A stretch of 10,096 bases of DNA from Deltaproteobacteria bacterium. GTDB lineage: Bacteria > Desulfobacterota > Binatia > UBA9968. The stretch's first letter is position 1, and every line of letters starts with the position of its first letter. The stretch lies in assembly GCA_016844625.1 (NCBI GenBank), contig JAERMN010000075.1, forward strand, positions 1 through 10,096, given 5' to 3'. This document shows positions 1 to 6,468 of this stretch, in pieces. Both the position numbers and the translations under genes were made by a program. The notes under the pieces were generated by a model. It was not told the origin of the DNA, searched no databases, and saw nothing but the letters and a program-made list of their open reading frames with translations.

Positions 1-699
1 GAATTCTTCGTCGCAGAGCCGGCTCGGGTCCAGTTCGTTGTAGACCCCGGCTCGGCCCTCCCAGCCGATTCGCTTGCCGGCTTTGACGACCCGGCTGGCA
101 AACTCCACGTCTTCCGAAATACCAAACCCCCCTGGACCCAATCGTTCATCGAACCTACCGACAGCCTCGAACACTTCACGCCGCACCACCATGTTACCGC
201 CGGTCAGAGTCTTGATATCAGTGCCGCGTGGATATTTGTAATCGAGAAAATCGACGGTGCGAAATTGACTCAGGGCTTGTTGTAAAATTTCATCCTTCTG
301 ATCCTCCGGCCGCATCAGGATCGAACCCTGCATGACGTCGTGGGGTTGATCGGCAAAGAAGCCATCGATCGCCTCTAGCCACTCCGGCAAAACTTCGACA
401 TCGTCATCGAGAAAAGCGATCAAGTTTCCTTTGACTTGGGGAATCGTCTTATTTTGCGCCCGGCATTTGCCCGGCACCGGTTCGCGCACCTGCCAGCATT
501 TTATACCGCTGGCCCGATTGTATTCGTTCACCAAACTCTCGACCGCGGCGCCGCACGCCTCATCGGCGGCATTGTTGGCAATGACGATCTCGTGATCAAT
601 CCGCTCGCGGCCACCAACGCGGCAAATCGACTCCAACAGGCGGTGAATCTTCTCGACGCGGCCCGAGGTGGCAATGATGATGCTGATTGAGTTCGCCAT
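1..699 (-). CDS. GT2 family glycosyltransferase, C-terminus cut by window edge
   Basis: The minus strand is open from an ATG at 699 to base 1 without a stop, giving 233 residues of an unfinished protein. It reads as a GT-A fold, family 2 glycosyltransferase, which would transfer a sugar from a nucleotide-sugar donor on the cytoplasmic face. Visible marks are an N-terminal beta strand ISIIIATSGR (residues 5-14), the EIVIANNA segment (37-44), PVPGKCRAQN (74-83), the metal/nucleotide-binding aspartates LDDD at 97-100, LTGGNM (near 170) and the acceptor-side SED at 195-197, followed by YNELDPSR. No membrane segment is seen in the visible part. The start lies 6 bases after the cupin stop, so it is the next gene of the operon. 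It resembles the GT2 at 3986-4903 in architecture, with DDD at the same residue numbers. The acceptor and donor are unknown. Confidence 0.9.
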   Translation of the reverse strand, partial: MANSISIIIATSGRVEKIHRLLESICRVGGRERIDHEIVIANNAADEACGAAVESLVNEYNRASGIKCWQVREPVPGKCRAQNKTIPQVKGNLIAFLDDDVEVLPEWLEAIDGFFADQPHDVMQGSILMRPEDQKDEILQQALSQFRTVDFLDYKYPRGTDIKTLTGGNMVVRREVFEAVGRFDERLGPGGFGISEDVEFASRVVKAGKRIGWEGRAGVYNELDPSRLCDEEF

Positions 700-705
700 A
701 ACCGG

Positions 706-1113
706 TCAGATGCCGGGAAAATCAAACGGAAAAGTATCGGGATCCTTGGGGTCGAAATCCTCGCTGGCAACCACGATCAAATAAAAGGGCTGGTCGCCGT
801 CGCTGGTTATCGCATGGGCGATCTGCGGCGCGATCGCGACCGTGACTAGATTGTTTTCGCCCATCGGCACGATTCTCTCTTCCCCTGTCCGCACATCCTT
901 GAGATAAAGTTTCGCCGCGCCGCTGACGACGCTAAACCATTCGGTTTTGCGCTTATGGTAGTGCTTGCCCTTGGTCTTGCCCGGGTTGCCAACCGTAACG
1001 AACAGCTGGGACATCCGGGCGCTCTTGGGTAAATTGGCTGAGCGCATGATTTCCGCCAACCAGCCGCGCTCGTCTTTCTTAACATCCAATATATCTACCC
1101 GAAGACCTTCCAT
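706..1113 (-). CDS. Stand-alone CapF C-terminal-like cupin, probable keto-sugar C3-epimerase
   Basis: This 135-residue protein is a single cupin domain. Metal-site motif 1 is intact: H51 and H53 in GKHYHKRKTEWF, E58 and G65; motif 2 supplies H100 in APQIAH. The order DERG (14-17), PGKTKGKHYH (44-53), FSVVSG (60-65) and the ending EDFDPKDPDTF (118-128) match, from memory, the C-terminal domain of S. aureus CapF. There the cupin binds zinc and epimerises C3 of the keto-sugar made by CapE before the SDR domain reduces it. Here the domain is a separate gene: its ATG shares one base with the stop of the upstream reductase (TGATG), which suggests translational coupling. A purine-rich AAGGGA lies about 13 bases upstream, rather far for a ribosome site. 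It is cytoplasmic, with no signal peptide. A WxcM/FdtA-like or RmlC-like isomerase is the alternative, but the ending favours CapF. Confidence 0.85.
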   Translation of the reverse strand: MEGLRVDILDVKKDERGWLAEIMRSANLPKSARMSQLFVTVGNPGKTKGKHYHKRKTEWFSVVSGAAKLYLKDVRTGEERIVPMGENNLVTVAIAPQIAHAITSDGDQPFYLIVVASEDFDPKDPDTFPFDFPGI

Positions 1114-2021
1114 CAGTGCAACGCCGTCCCTTCGCTGCCGAGCCCCTGCCAGTCGTGCTTCAATTGATACAAACCATCGTGCACTGCCAGGGGTGCTATG
1201 CCGAGTTGGTCGCTAATTTTGGCGCTGACGAGAGAAGTGTCTTGCGGCCGGCGCGCCAGGCCTGCCATTTGTCGAAACGGCCCGGGATGGATATCCGCGG
1301 CGTCACAACTAAAAACCTTGGCCACCGCTTTAGAGAATTCGAAACGGCTAATCTTATTGACCGAACCAATGTGAAAGACTCCCGTAGCTCGCCGCTCCGC
1401 TATACGGAGAATCACTTCGTTGAGCTGACCGGTGTAGAGCGCGGAGAAATATTGATCGACGAATCGCGTCATCGACTTGCCCTGGCGTAACGCCGCCACC
1501 ATGCTTTCCATCATGCCCACCTGGGGCGCCAACTTGAGACCAAACATAGTCGTCCGAATTATGGCGGTCGCGGTGCAGTTGCGCTGCGCATACTCTTCGC
1601 CCAGGTATTTACTCGCGCCGTACTGATTTACCGGATTAGGCGCGTCGGTTTCAACGTAGTTACCCTTTGAGCCATCGAACACATAATCAGTCGAGATATA
1701 GATCAGGTGGGCGCCCGATTGCTCTGCGGCCTTGGCGACGATTGCGGTGCCGTCGCTATTAATCCGCCGCGCCTTTTCCGGCGCTCGCTCGCATGCGTCC
1801 ACGTCGGTCAACCCGGCGCTATGAATCACCACATCGGGGCGAAGCGATTTGACTATTGAGTCGACCTTCGGCTCATCGGTGATATCCAGTCGGGCGAGAT
1901 GACAGCCGGGGATTTCAACTGGATGAGTATGATAGGTGCCACACACTTGGTGCTGCGGCGCCGCCCGACGCATGAAGCCATGGCCAAGCATACCGCTCCC
2001 GCCGGTGACCACGATGCGCAT
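1113..2021 (-). CDS. RmlD-superfamily SDR, nucleotide-sugar 4-keto reductase
   Basis: A 302-residue extended short-chain dehydrogenase with the normal length of dTDP-4-dehydrorhamnose reductase. The Rossmann motif is TGGSGMLG (6-13), the D47 of LDITD follows, then HSAGLTDVDACE (67-78), the STDYVFDG catalytic segment (110-117) and the YGASK pair Y134/K138. The C-terminal RRPQDTSLVSAKI (257-269) is typical of RmlD. It should reduce the C4 keto group of a 6-deoxy-hexulose with NAD(P)H in the cytoplasm. Its place directly behind a UDP-GlcNAc 4,6-dehydratase and in front of a CapF-like cupin, with no RmlA, RmlB or typical RmlC in view, argues that the substrate is a UDP-HexNAc derivative rather than dTDP-rhamnose, as for WbvR/QnlA-type reductases (from memory). 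The start is an ATG 4 bases after the upstream TAA. True dTDP-rhamnose synthesis cannot be excluded if rmlABC lie elsewhere. Confidence 0.88.
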   Translation of the reverse strand: MRIVVTGGSGMLGHGFMRRAAPQHQVCGTYHTHPVEIPGCHLARLDITDEPKVDSIVKSLRPDVVIHSAGLTDVDACERAPEKARRINSDGTAIVAKAAEQSGAHLIYISTDYVFDGSKGNYVETDAPNPVNQYGASKYLGEEYAQRNCTATAIIRTTMFGLKLAPQVGMMESMVAALRQGKSMTRFVDQYFSALYTGQLNEVILRIAERRATGVFHIGSVNKISRFEFSKAVAKVFSCDAADIHPGPFRQMAGLARRPQDTSLVSAKISDQLGIAPLAVHDGLYQLKHDWQGLGSEGTALH

Positions 2022-2025
2022 TGGA

Positions 2026-3063
2026 TTAAACGAGCCAACCGGTGCGCGTTAACATCGCATGGATTTCGCTCTTGTCGAGCCGGCGCGCCATGTCTGAACC
2101 ATATTCGGTGAAGCCGACTTTGGCGTCATGTCGATAATACGAACGAGTATCCTCAAGATCGATTTGCGGCAAAATAACATAAGTCGATTCATCCTCCACC
2201 GTGCGCACCGCCTCCGCCTCCGACACCAGCACCTCATGAATCTTCTCGCCGGGCCGGATACCGACAATCTCCACCGGAATATTACGCGAAGGAGCTAATT
2301 TCTCAATCATGACATCGGCAACGTCGGTCACCAGTGCAGCCGGAATTTTGAGCACGAAGGTTTCACCGCCCTGCCCCTTGGCAGCGGCGTGGAACACCAG
2401 CTCGATCGCTTGCGCTAGGGTCAGCATGAAGCGCGTCATTCTTGTATCGGTGATCGTCAGCGGTCCACCGCTTTCGATTTGCCGCTTAAATAGCGGAATC
2501 ACCGAACCACGCGAGCCGACGACGTTGCCGTACCTTACACAGGTAAACACCGTTCGCTTGCCGCTGTTGTGGAAATTGGCCGCGGTGAATAATTTTTCTT
2601 GGATCGACTTGGTCATGCCCATGGCATTGACCGGCTTGACGGCCTTGTCCGTACTCACGGCGACGACCGTTTCGACATTCTCTTCCAGCGCCGCTTGAAT
2701 CACGTTCTGCGCGCCGATCACGTTGGTCTGCACGGCTTCCCAGACATGGTATTCGCAAGAGGGAACTTGCTTTAACGCCGCGGCATGAAAGACCACGTCG
2801 ATACCGCGCACCGCGGCGCGCACGCTCTCCGGATTGCGCACGTCACCGATGACGAAATCCAGCATATCCTTGCGCGGATATCGGTGCCCCATGCCGTATT
2901 CTTCGCTCATGCGCACCTGCTTGTCTTCGTCCCGGCTAAATATTCTGATTTCGGCTGGACCTTCCTCACGCAGACGGTCGACGATCTGGTGTCCAAACGA
3001 TCCGGTGCCGCCGGTCACCAGGACATGCTTACCGCTAAATAATTTCTCTTGCGCCTTAGCCAC
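2026..3063 (-). CDS. capE: CapE/FnlA/WbjB-type UDP-GlcNAc 4,6-dehydratase (5-epimerising)
   Basis: A soluble 345-residue SDR with no membrane segments, unlike the long WbpM/PglF type. It begins with the NAD(P)-binding TGGTGSFG (17-24) and FSRDEDKQ (42-49), then D74 in GDVRN and HAAALKQVP (93-101). The catalytic STDK lies at 137-140 with MGMTK at 148-152, so methionine replaces the usual SDR tyrosine, a feature of this dehydratase family. RYGNVVGSRGSVIPLF (177-192), TDTRMTRFML (205-214) and GIRPGEKIHE (268-277) are family blocks. The tail (EYGSDMARRLD, 320-330) fits the CapE-type C-terminal domain. The expected reaction converts UDP-GlcNAc to UDP-2-acetamido-2,6-dideoxy-beta-L-arabino-hexos-4-ulose, the first step to L-FucNAc, L-QuiNAc or L-RhaNAc. 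The start is a GTG served by AAGGA; the gap to the upstream GT2 stop is 12 bases. A retaining or FlaA1-like activity is less likely. Confidence 0.92.
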   Translation of the reverse strand: MAKAQEKLFSGKHVLVTGGTGSFGHQIVDRLREEGPAEIRIFSRDEDKQVRMSEEYGMGHRYPRKDMLDFVIGDVRNPESVRAAVRGIDVVFHAAALKQVPSCEYHVWEAVQTNVIGAQNVIQAALEENVETVVAVSTDKAVKPVNAMGMTKSIQEKLFTAANFHNSGKRTVFTCVRYGNVVGSRGSVIPLFKRQIESGGPLTITDTRMTRFMLTLAQAIELVFHAAAKGQGGETFVLKIPAALVTDVADVMIEKLAPSRNIPVEIVGIRPGEKIHEVLVSEAEAVRTVEDESTYVILPQIDLEDTRSYYRHDAKVGFTEYGSDMARRLDKSEIHAMLTRTGWLV

Positions 3064-3072
3064 ACTCGTAAT

Positions 3073-3077
3073 TCCTT
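3073..3077 (-). promoter_or_regulatory. Ribosome binding site AAGGA for the dehydratase gene
   Basis: On the minus strand AAGGA at 3077-3073 overlaps the last bases of the upstream GT2 stop codon and stands 9 bases before the GTG at 3063. It is one of the clearest Shine-Dalgarno sequences in the window and supports the GTG as the true start. The dehydratase may therefore be translated independently of the upstream gene. Confidence 0.65.
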
Positions 3078-3993
3078 ACCCCCACTTCAATTGATAGACC
3101 CGATACTTTGGAAAAAACGGCCGGAGCCGAATGGCTTCTTTCAAAGCCTCACGGCACTTGTCTTTCTCGCCCTTTTTCCATCTTCCCTTTGCCAGTCGAT
3201 AATAGCGGTAGGCGAGCCGTGCTTCCACACGCCGCCGGCCCAGCACCTCTCTAGCCTGAGGATTTTCCTTGAGCAGCTTTTCGATCACAAAAATATTTTC
3301 CAAAAGCCGCAGTTCTTGATCGCCACTGATATTGCCCAAGTGCTTGCGGTAAGAGAAAACCACCGCATCGAGATAGGCAACTGGATACTTAGCAAACAAC
3401 CGAAAGGTTAGATCCAGATCCATGGATATGCGCAAACTCTGGTCATGGCCGCCGACCTCATCGTAGCAGCGTTTCGATATCAGCGCGGCTTGTAAACGCA
3501 CGATGCTTTTGTCGAACAGATCGGCAAGTTGAATGCCATCCGCGGCAAGCCGCAAAGACTTCTTTCGGGGAATAATCGTTTCGCGATTGTGCTCGACGCC
3601 GCTCAAATAGCTACCGTTGGCGAAAACCATAGCACAGTCCGGATGGTTTCTCACATAACCGTACAAAATCTCCAGATGGTTTGGCATCGATAAATCGTCG
3701 GAATCCTGGATCGCGATCCAAGGCGCGAGAGCAAGCTGGACGCCCAAGTTACGCGCCGCTGAAGGACCGCGATTGCTTTGGCGAAAATAACGAACCCGTG
3801 AACCATACGGCGCCAGCAACTTGGCCGTCTCGTCGGTGGAACCGTCGTCGACCACGATCAGCTCAAAATCCTGAAATGTTTGACCGAGCACGCTATCGAT
3901 CGTCTCGGCGAGAAAGTTAGCGCGATTGTAGCTAGCGATGACAACCGAAACCGCGGGAGGATTGGTCAAAGGAATTACGCTTTCGTCAGACAA
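3076..3993 (-). CDS. GT2 family glycosyltransferase with helical TPR-like tail
   Basis: A 305-residue GT-A glycosyltransferase of the WcaA-like branch. The nucleotide-binding half shows VSVVIASYNR (15-24), IDSVLGQTFQDFELIVVDDGSTD (32-54), the NRGPSAARN block (74-82) and the DSDD metal site at 97-100. A later MDLDL (191-195) occupies the place of the usual ED acceptor motif. Residues from about 255 to 295 (ARLAYRYYRLAKGRWKKGEK, then EALKEAIRLRP) form a basic helical pair resembling a tetratricopeptide repeat, a tail often seen in this subgroup. No membrane segment is seen, so it should act on a lipid- or LPS-linked acceptor from the cytoplasm. The start is a TTG inside an 8-base overlap with the upstream GT2 (TTGTCTGA); no good Shine-Dalgarno precedes it, so re-initiation is likely. 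A second TTG eight codons later is possible. Donor and linkage are unknown. Confidence 0.9.
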   Translation of the reverse strand: MSDESVIPLTNPPAVSVVIASYNRANFLAETIDSVLGQTFQDFELIVVDDGSTDETAKLLAPYGSRVRYFRQSNRGPSAARNLGVQLALAPWIAIQDSDDLSMPNHLEILYGYVRNHPDCAMVFANGSYLSGVEHNRETIIPRKKSLRLAADGIQLADLFDKSIVRLQAALISKRCYDEVGGHDQSLRISMDLDLTFRLFAKYPVAYLDAVVFSYRKHLGNISGDQELRLLENIFVIEKLLKENPQAREVLGRRRVEARLAYRYYRLAKGRWKKGEKDKCREALKEAIRLRPFFPKYRVYQLKWG

Positions 3994-4903
3994 TCTTGCC
4001 GAGCTTGAAGCGCTGCTGAAACTTACCCATCAGATAGCCCCAACATTTGAGAATCCGTCCTTCGGTTTTGTAAGCCTTTTGCGTAAGTCGCAACGCTTTA
4101 TAAAGTCCGTAGCGAAAACAGTTGGCGAACAGATTAGGCAAGACCCGAAACAAGATCGAATCCTGCCGATAAATGCTCCGGCTGGCGCCCTTACGGTACT
4201 CAACCTGGCGATTATAAGCGCTGCCGTAACGGCTGGGATCGAGCTCGTGATAGACGATGGCGTCTGGCGTGTAGCCGATTTTGAATCCCGCTCTGCGAAT
4301 CCGTCGAGAAAACTCGGTGTCCTCGCTGAACCCCGCCGCGCCCGGTCCGAGACGCACATCGAATAGTCCAACCGCGTCCTTGACGCATCGCTGAAACGAC
4401 ATATTGGTCCCGGTGAGACCGCGAATCGCGAGAATTTTATTGCCGTAATCGATATAGGGAATGTTGTATTCACGCAGCCGGCTTAGATCGGCGCTACGGC
4501 CTTCAGGATCTCTCCCCGGCAAGATTTTTCCTTGCACCGCGGCAAATTCAGTTTGCCGATGGGCTTCGATATGTTTGACCAGGCAAAGCGAATCCACTGA
4601 AACGTCGTCATCGACGATCAGCAGGAGATCGCCGTCGCAATTTACCAATGCCAAGTTAAGCGCGTTGGATTTGCCGGCCGTCGGTTGATCGAGAACGCGC
4701 AAGCTGTAACGCCGTTCGGCTGCGCTCTCGCGCGCCAGCATGGCCGCCGTAGCGTCTGCGGACCCGTTGTTGATGGCGACGATCTCAACCGACACGCCCT
4801 CTGGGCACTGTGCCGCTTCTAAGCTCGCGAGCAAAGCTTGCAAGCTGGCCGCGCGATTCCGCGTTGGGATAAGAACGCTAATTTTGGTAATCGACGCAGG
4901 CAA
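3986..4903 (-). CDS. GT2 family glycosyltransferase
   Basis: A 305-residue family 2 glycosyltransferase. It starts with ISVLIPTRNRAASL (8-21), followed by VEIVAINNGSAD (39-50), QPTAGKSNALN (73-83), and the metal/donor site VDDD at 97-100. LTGTNMSF (163-170) and FSEDTEFSRR (192-201) provide the acceptor-side ED pair E194/D195. YHELDPSRYGSAYN (218-231) closes the catalytic part, and a basic C-terminal region of about 60 residues (YGLYKALRLTQKAYKTEGR onward) probably sits on the membrane surface. The reading frame has no ATG near the N-terminus; a TTG at 4903 preceded by AAGAGAG is the only sensible start and keeps the first beta strand. The stop overlaps the next gene by 8 bases, and 35 bases separate it from the GT39 stop. 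It resembles the truncated GT2 at the left edge. Its sugar substrate cannot be read from sequence. Confidence 0.92.
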   Translation of the reverse strand: MPASITKISVLIPTRNRAASLQALLASLEAAQCPEGVSVEIVAINNGSADATAAMLARESAAERRYSLRVLDQPTAGKSNALNLALVNCDGDLLLIVDDDVSVDSLCLVKHIEAHRQTEFAAVQGKILPGRDPEGRSADLSRLREYNIPYIDYGNKILAIRGLTGTNMSFQRCVKDAVGLFDVRLGPGAAGFSEDTEFSRRIRRAGFKIGYTPDAIVYHELDPSRYGSAYNRQVEYRKGASRSIYRQDSILFRVLPNLFANCFRYGLYKALRLTQKAYKTEGRILKCWGYLMGKFQQRFKLGKIV

Positions 4904-4909
4904 GGTTTG

Positions 4910-4916
4910 CTCTCTT
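4910..4916 (-). promoter_or_regulatory. Purine-rich ribosome binding site for the TTG-started GT2
   Basis: AAGAGAG on the minus strand at 4916-4910 stands 6 bases before the TTG at 4903. It is only a partial match to the Shine-Dalgarno core, but no in-frame ATG or GTG exists upstream back to the preceding gene, so it decides the start. The rest of the 35-base gap (4904-4938) is GC-rich, with a short GGCG/CGCC inverted repeat and no U-tract, so I do not call a terminator there. Confidence 0.5.
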
Positions 4917-4938
4917 ACTCGGCACGGCGAGCGCGCGC

Positions 4939-6468
4939 CTAGGTCACCTTAAACAAAAGCATGCGGTCGTTACGCGTGCCGATGAAACTTTTCTCCAAGA
5001 CTAAACCGTAGGCTTCGGGTTGGCGCGACACTTCGGGTAAAATCTGCGCAAAAATCTTGGACTCAGCGGCAAAATAAACCACCCTCTGCTGCCGGAAATA
5101 GTCCGCGATCTGCGATGCTTCAATTTTATCTAAAGGGACAATCTTCGCGCCGGCATAAAACGTTACCCGGTCGTCGAGCGCGGCGACTCTCAAGCTGCCA
5201 TCTTTGTTGCGCGCTTTGAGATACCAACCGGCTTCCCGCACATAAGCTTTCTCGCGCGACACCGCGCGCAAAGTCTTGGGCAGAGTCGCGCCAAGAAAAA
5301 CGGCTAGAACCGAAAGCGCGACGAGCTGGGCCTTTCTGGCGGGCAACGCCAACTGCGCCTTGTCCCAAGCCCACCAGATACCCAACGCGACCCATGCCAA
5401 AGAAATCGGCACCGCTTGCAAAGAATAACGCCGCTTGACGTATATCAGCGCGAATCCGACAACGTAAAACAGCACAGTACCGATAAGAAATAACTGCGGA
5501 CCGAGCCAGTCGTCTCGGCGGGCGAGCACAAAGACTCCAAGCAAAAGAAACGGCATATAGGAATAGTGCACTGCTTCGAAGAACGCAGCGATCGCCGCGG
5601 GAACATCGCTGGCTACTTTTTGGGCGTAAAGTAAAGGATGCTGGAGAAGATAATCGGTGAACGAAAAAGAGTTAACATCGACACCTTGCGAATCAACGTC
5701 GTCATTCAGCATGCCGGATTTTTGTAAGTTCAATGCCCAGGTCACTCCAGCTTTCCGACTAATCGCGCCAAACTGACCGGTGTCGATGCTTAGATAGACG
5801 ATGAAAGGAAGCGCGAAAAGCAAAAAACCCAACGCCAGGGCAGCGACCGATTGTATCAACCAGGGGAAATGGTTCTCGCGCCGCCACCAATGAAACAACA
5901 ATACTGCGGGAACGATCACCATGAATCCGATCGCTTCCGGCCGCACTAAGTAGGCGAAGCCAGCGACGATCCCGCCCAGGAAAAAGCGTCCGACAGATTT
6001 ACGCGTCAGCGCGCTTGCGAACAGACAGAGTGACGATGTCGATAAGAATAGGTAGGTGCTCTCACTCCGCACATGAACCGAATAGAGCGCCAAAAATGGA
6101 CTCACGCCAGCAAGATAACAGCCAAGCAAGGCAATCTTGTCGCCGAGAACCTCGCGAAACAACCCATAGAGAGGAAACAACAGCGCTACGCCAAAGAGCA
6201 ACGATAGCCCCTGGCCGGCCAATTCCCAGTCGCCGAACAATGGATAAGCCGCAGCGATCAGCAGCGGATAACCCGGCGGATAAACCGACCCCAAACCCGC
6301 TTTGATATCCCCGGCAAAAAACTCCTCGGCCGCGCGCAGATAGAAGACCCCGTCCGAGCTGATACAGTAATATTGCCACAGCAAATAACTCCTTATCGCG
6401 GCTGCGACGAACAGCGAACCCATGAACCAGCGCCTTACCAAATCCCGCGGAAGAGCGCGATTACCCAT
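4939..6468 (-). CDS. GT39/ArnT-type polytopic membrane glycosyltransferase
   Basis: From the ATG at 6468 this is a 509-residue membrane protein of the PMT/ArnT (GT-C) type. Such enzymes move a sugar from a polyprenyl-phosphate carrier to lipid A, core or another acceptor at the periplasmic face. After a basic N-terminus comes the first helix (about 14-33), then the loop with SSDGVFYLRAAE (37-48), whose D39 fits the catalytic acid, and YPPGYPLL (63-70). E136 in RSESTYLF, YLVRPEA (173-179) and YVKRRYSLQAVP (343-354) are further family marks. About ten hydrophobic segments fill residues 14-395. A soluble periplasmic domain of about 110 residues follows. The frame is open 27 codons further upstream (to 6549), but the chosen ATG gives an 8-base overlap with the kinase (ATGGGTAA) and leaves the conserved part intact. 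The substrate is unknown; aminoarabinose is not implied, as no other arn gene is present. Confidence 0.88.
   Translation of the reverse strand: MGNRALPRDLVRRWFMGSLFVAAAIRSYLLWQYYCISSDGVFYLRAAEEFFAGDIKAGLGSVYPPGYPLLIAAAYPLFGDWELAGQGLSLLFGVALLFPLYGLFREVLGDKIALLGCYLAGVSPFLALYSVHVRSESTYLFLSTSSLCLFASALTRKSVGRFFLGGIVAGFAYLVRPEAIGFMVIVPAVLLFHWWRRENHFPWLIQSVAALALGFLLFALPFIVYLSIDTGQFGAISRKAGVTWALNLQKSGMLNDDVDSQGVDVNSFSFTDYLLQHPLLYAQKVASDVPAAIAAFFEAVHYSYMPFLLLGVFVLARRDDWLGPQLFLIGTVLFYVVGFALIYVKRRYSLQAVPISLAWVALGIWWAWDKAQLALPARKAQLVALSVLAVFLGATLPKTLRAVSREKAYVREAGWYLKARNKDGSLRVAALDDRVTFYAGAKIVPLDKIEASQIADYFRQQRVVYFAAESKIFAQILPEVSRQPEAYGLVLEKSFIGTRNDRMLLFKVT

Noticed and set aside
1..6. GAATTC (EcoRI site) at the first bases as a sign of a clone end
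   Set aside because: A second GAATTC occurs near 1335 inside the reductase gene, and the reading frame runs through the first one normally; chance or window choice explains it as well.
436..690. Plus-strand open frame opposite the truncated GT2
   Set aside because: It is antisense to a protein with clear GT2 motifs and resembles no family; the same applies to the other plus-strand frames of the window.
1113..2021. Complete dTDP-L-rhamnose pathway
   Set aside because: Only an RmlD-like reductase is present; RmlA and RmlB are absent and the cupin resembles CapF rather than RmlC, while a UDP-GlcNAc dehydratase sits next door.
4904..4938. GC-rich short inverted repeat between GT39 and GT2 genes as a terminator
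   Set aside because: The stem is only about four base pairs, no U-tract follows, and the next gene continues in the same direction with a ribosome site.
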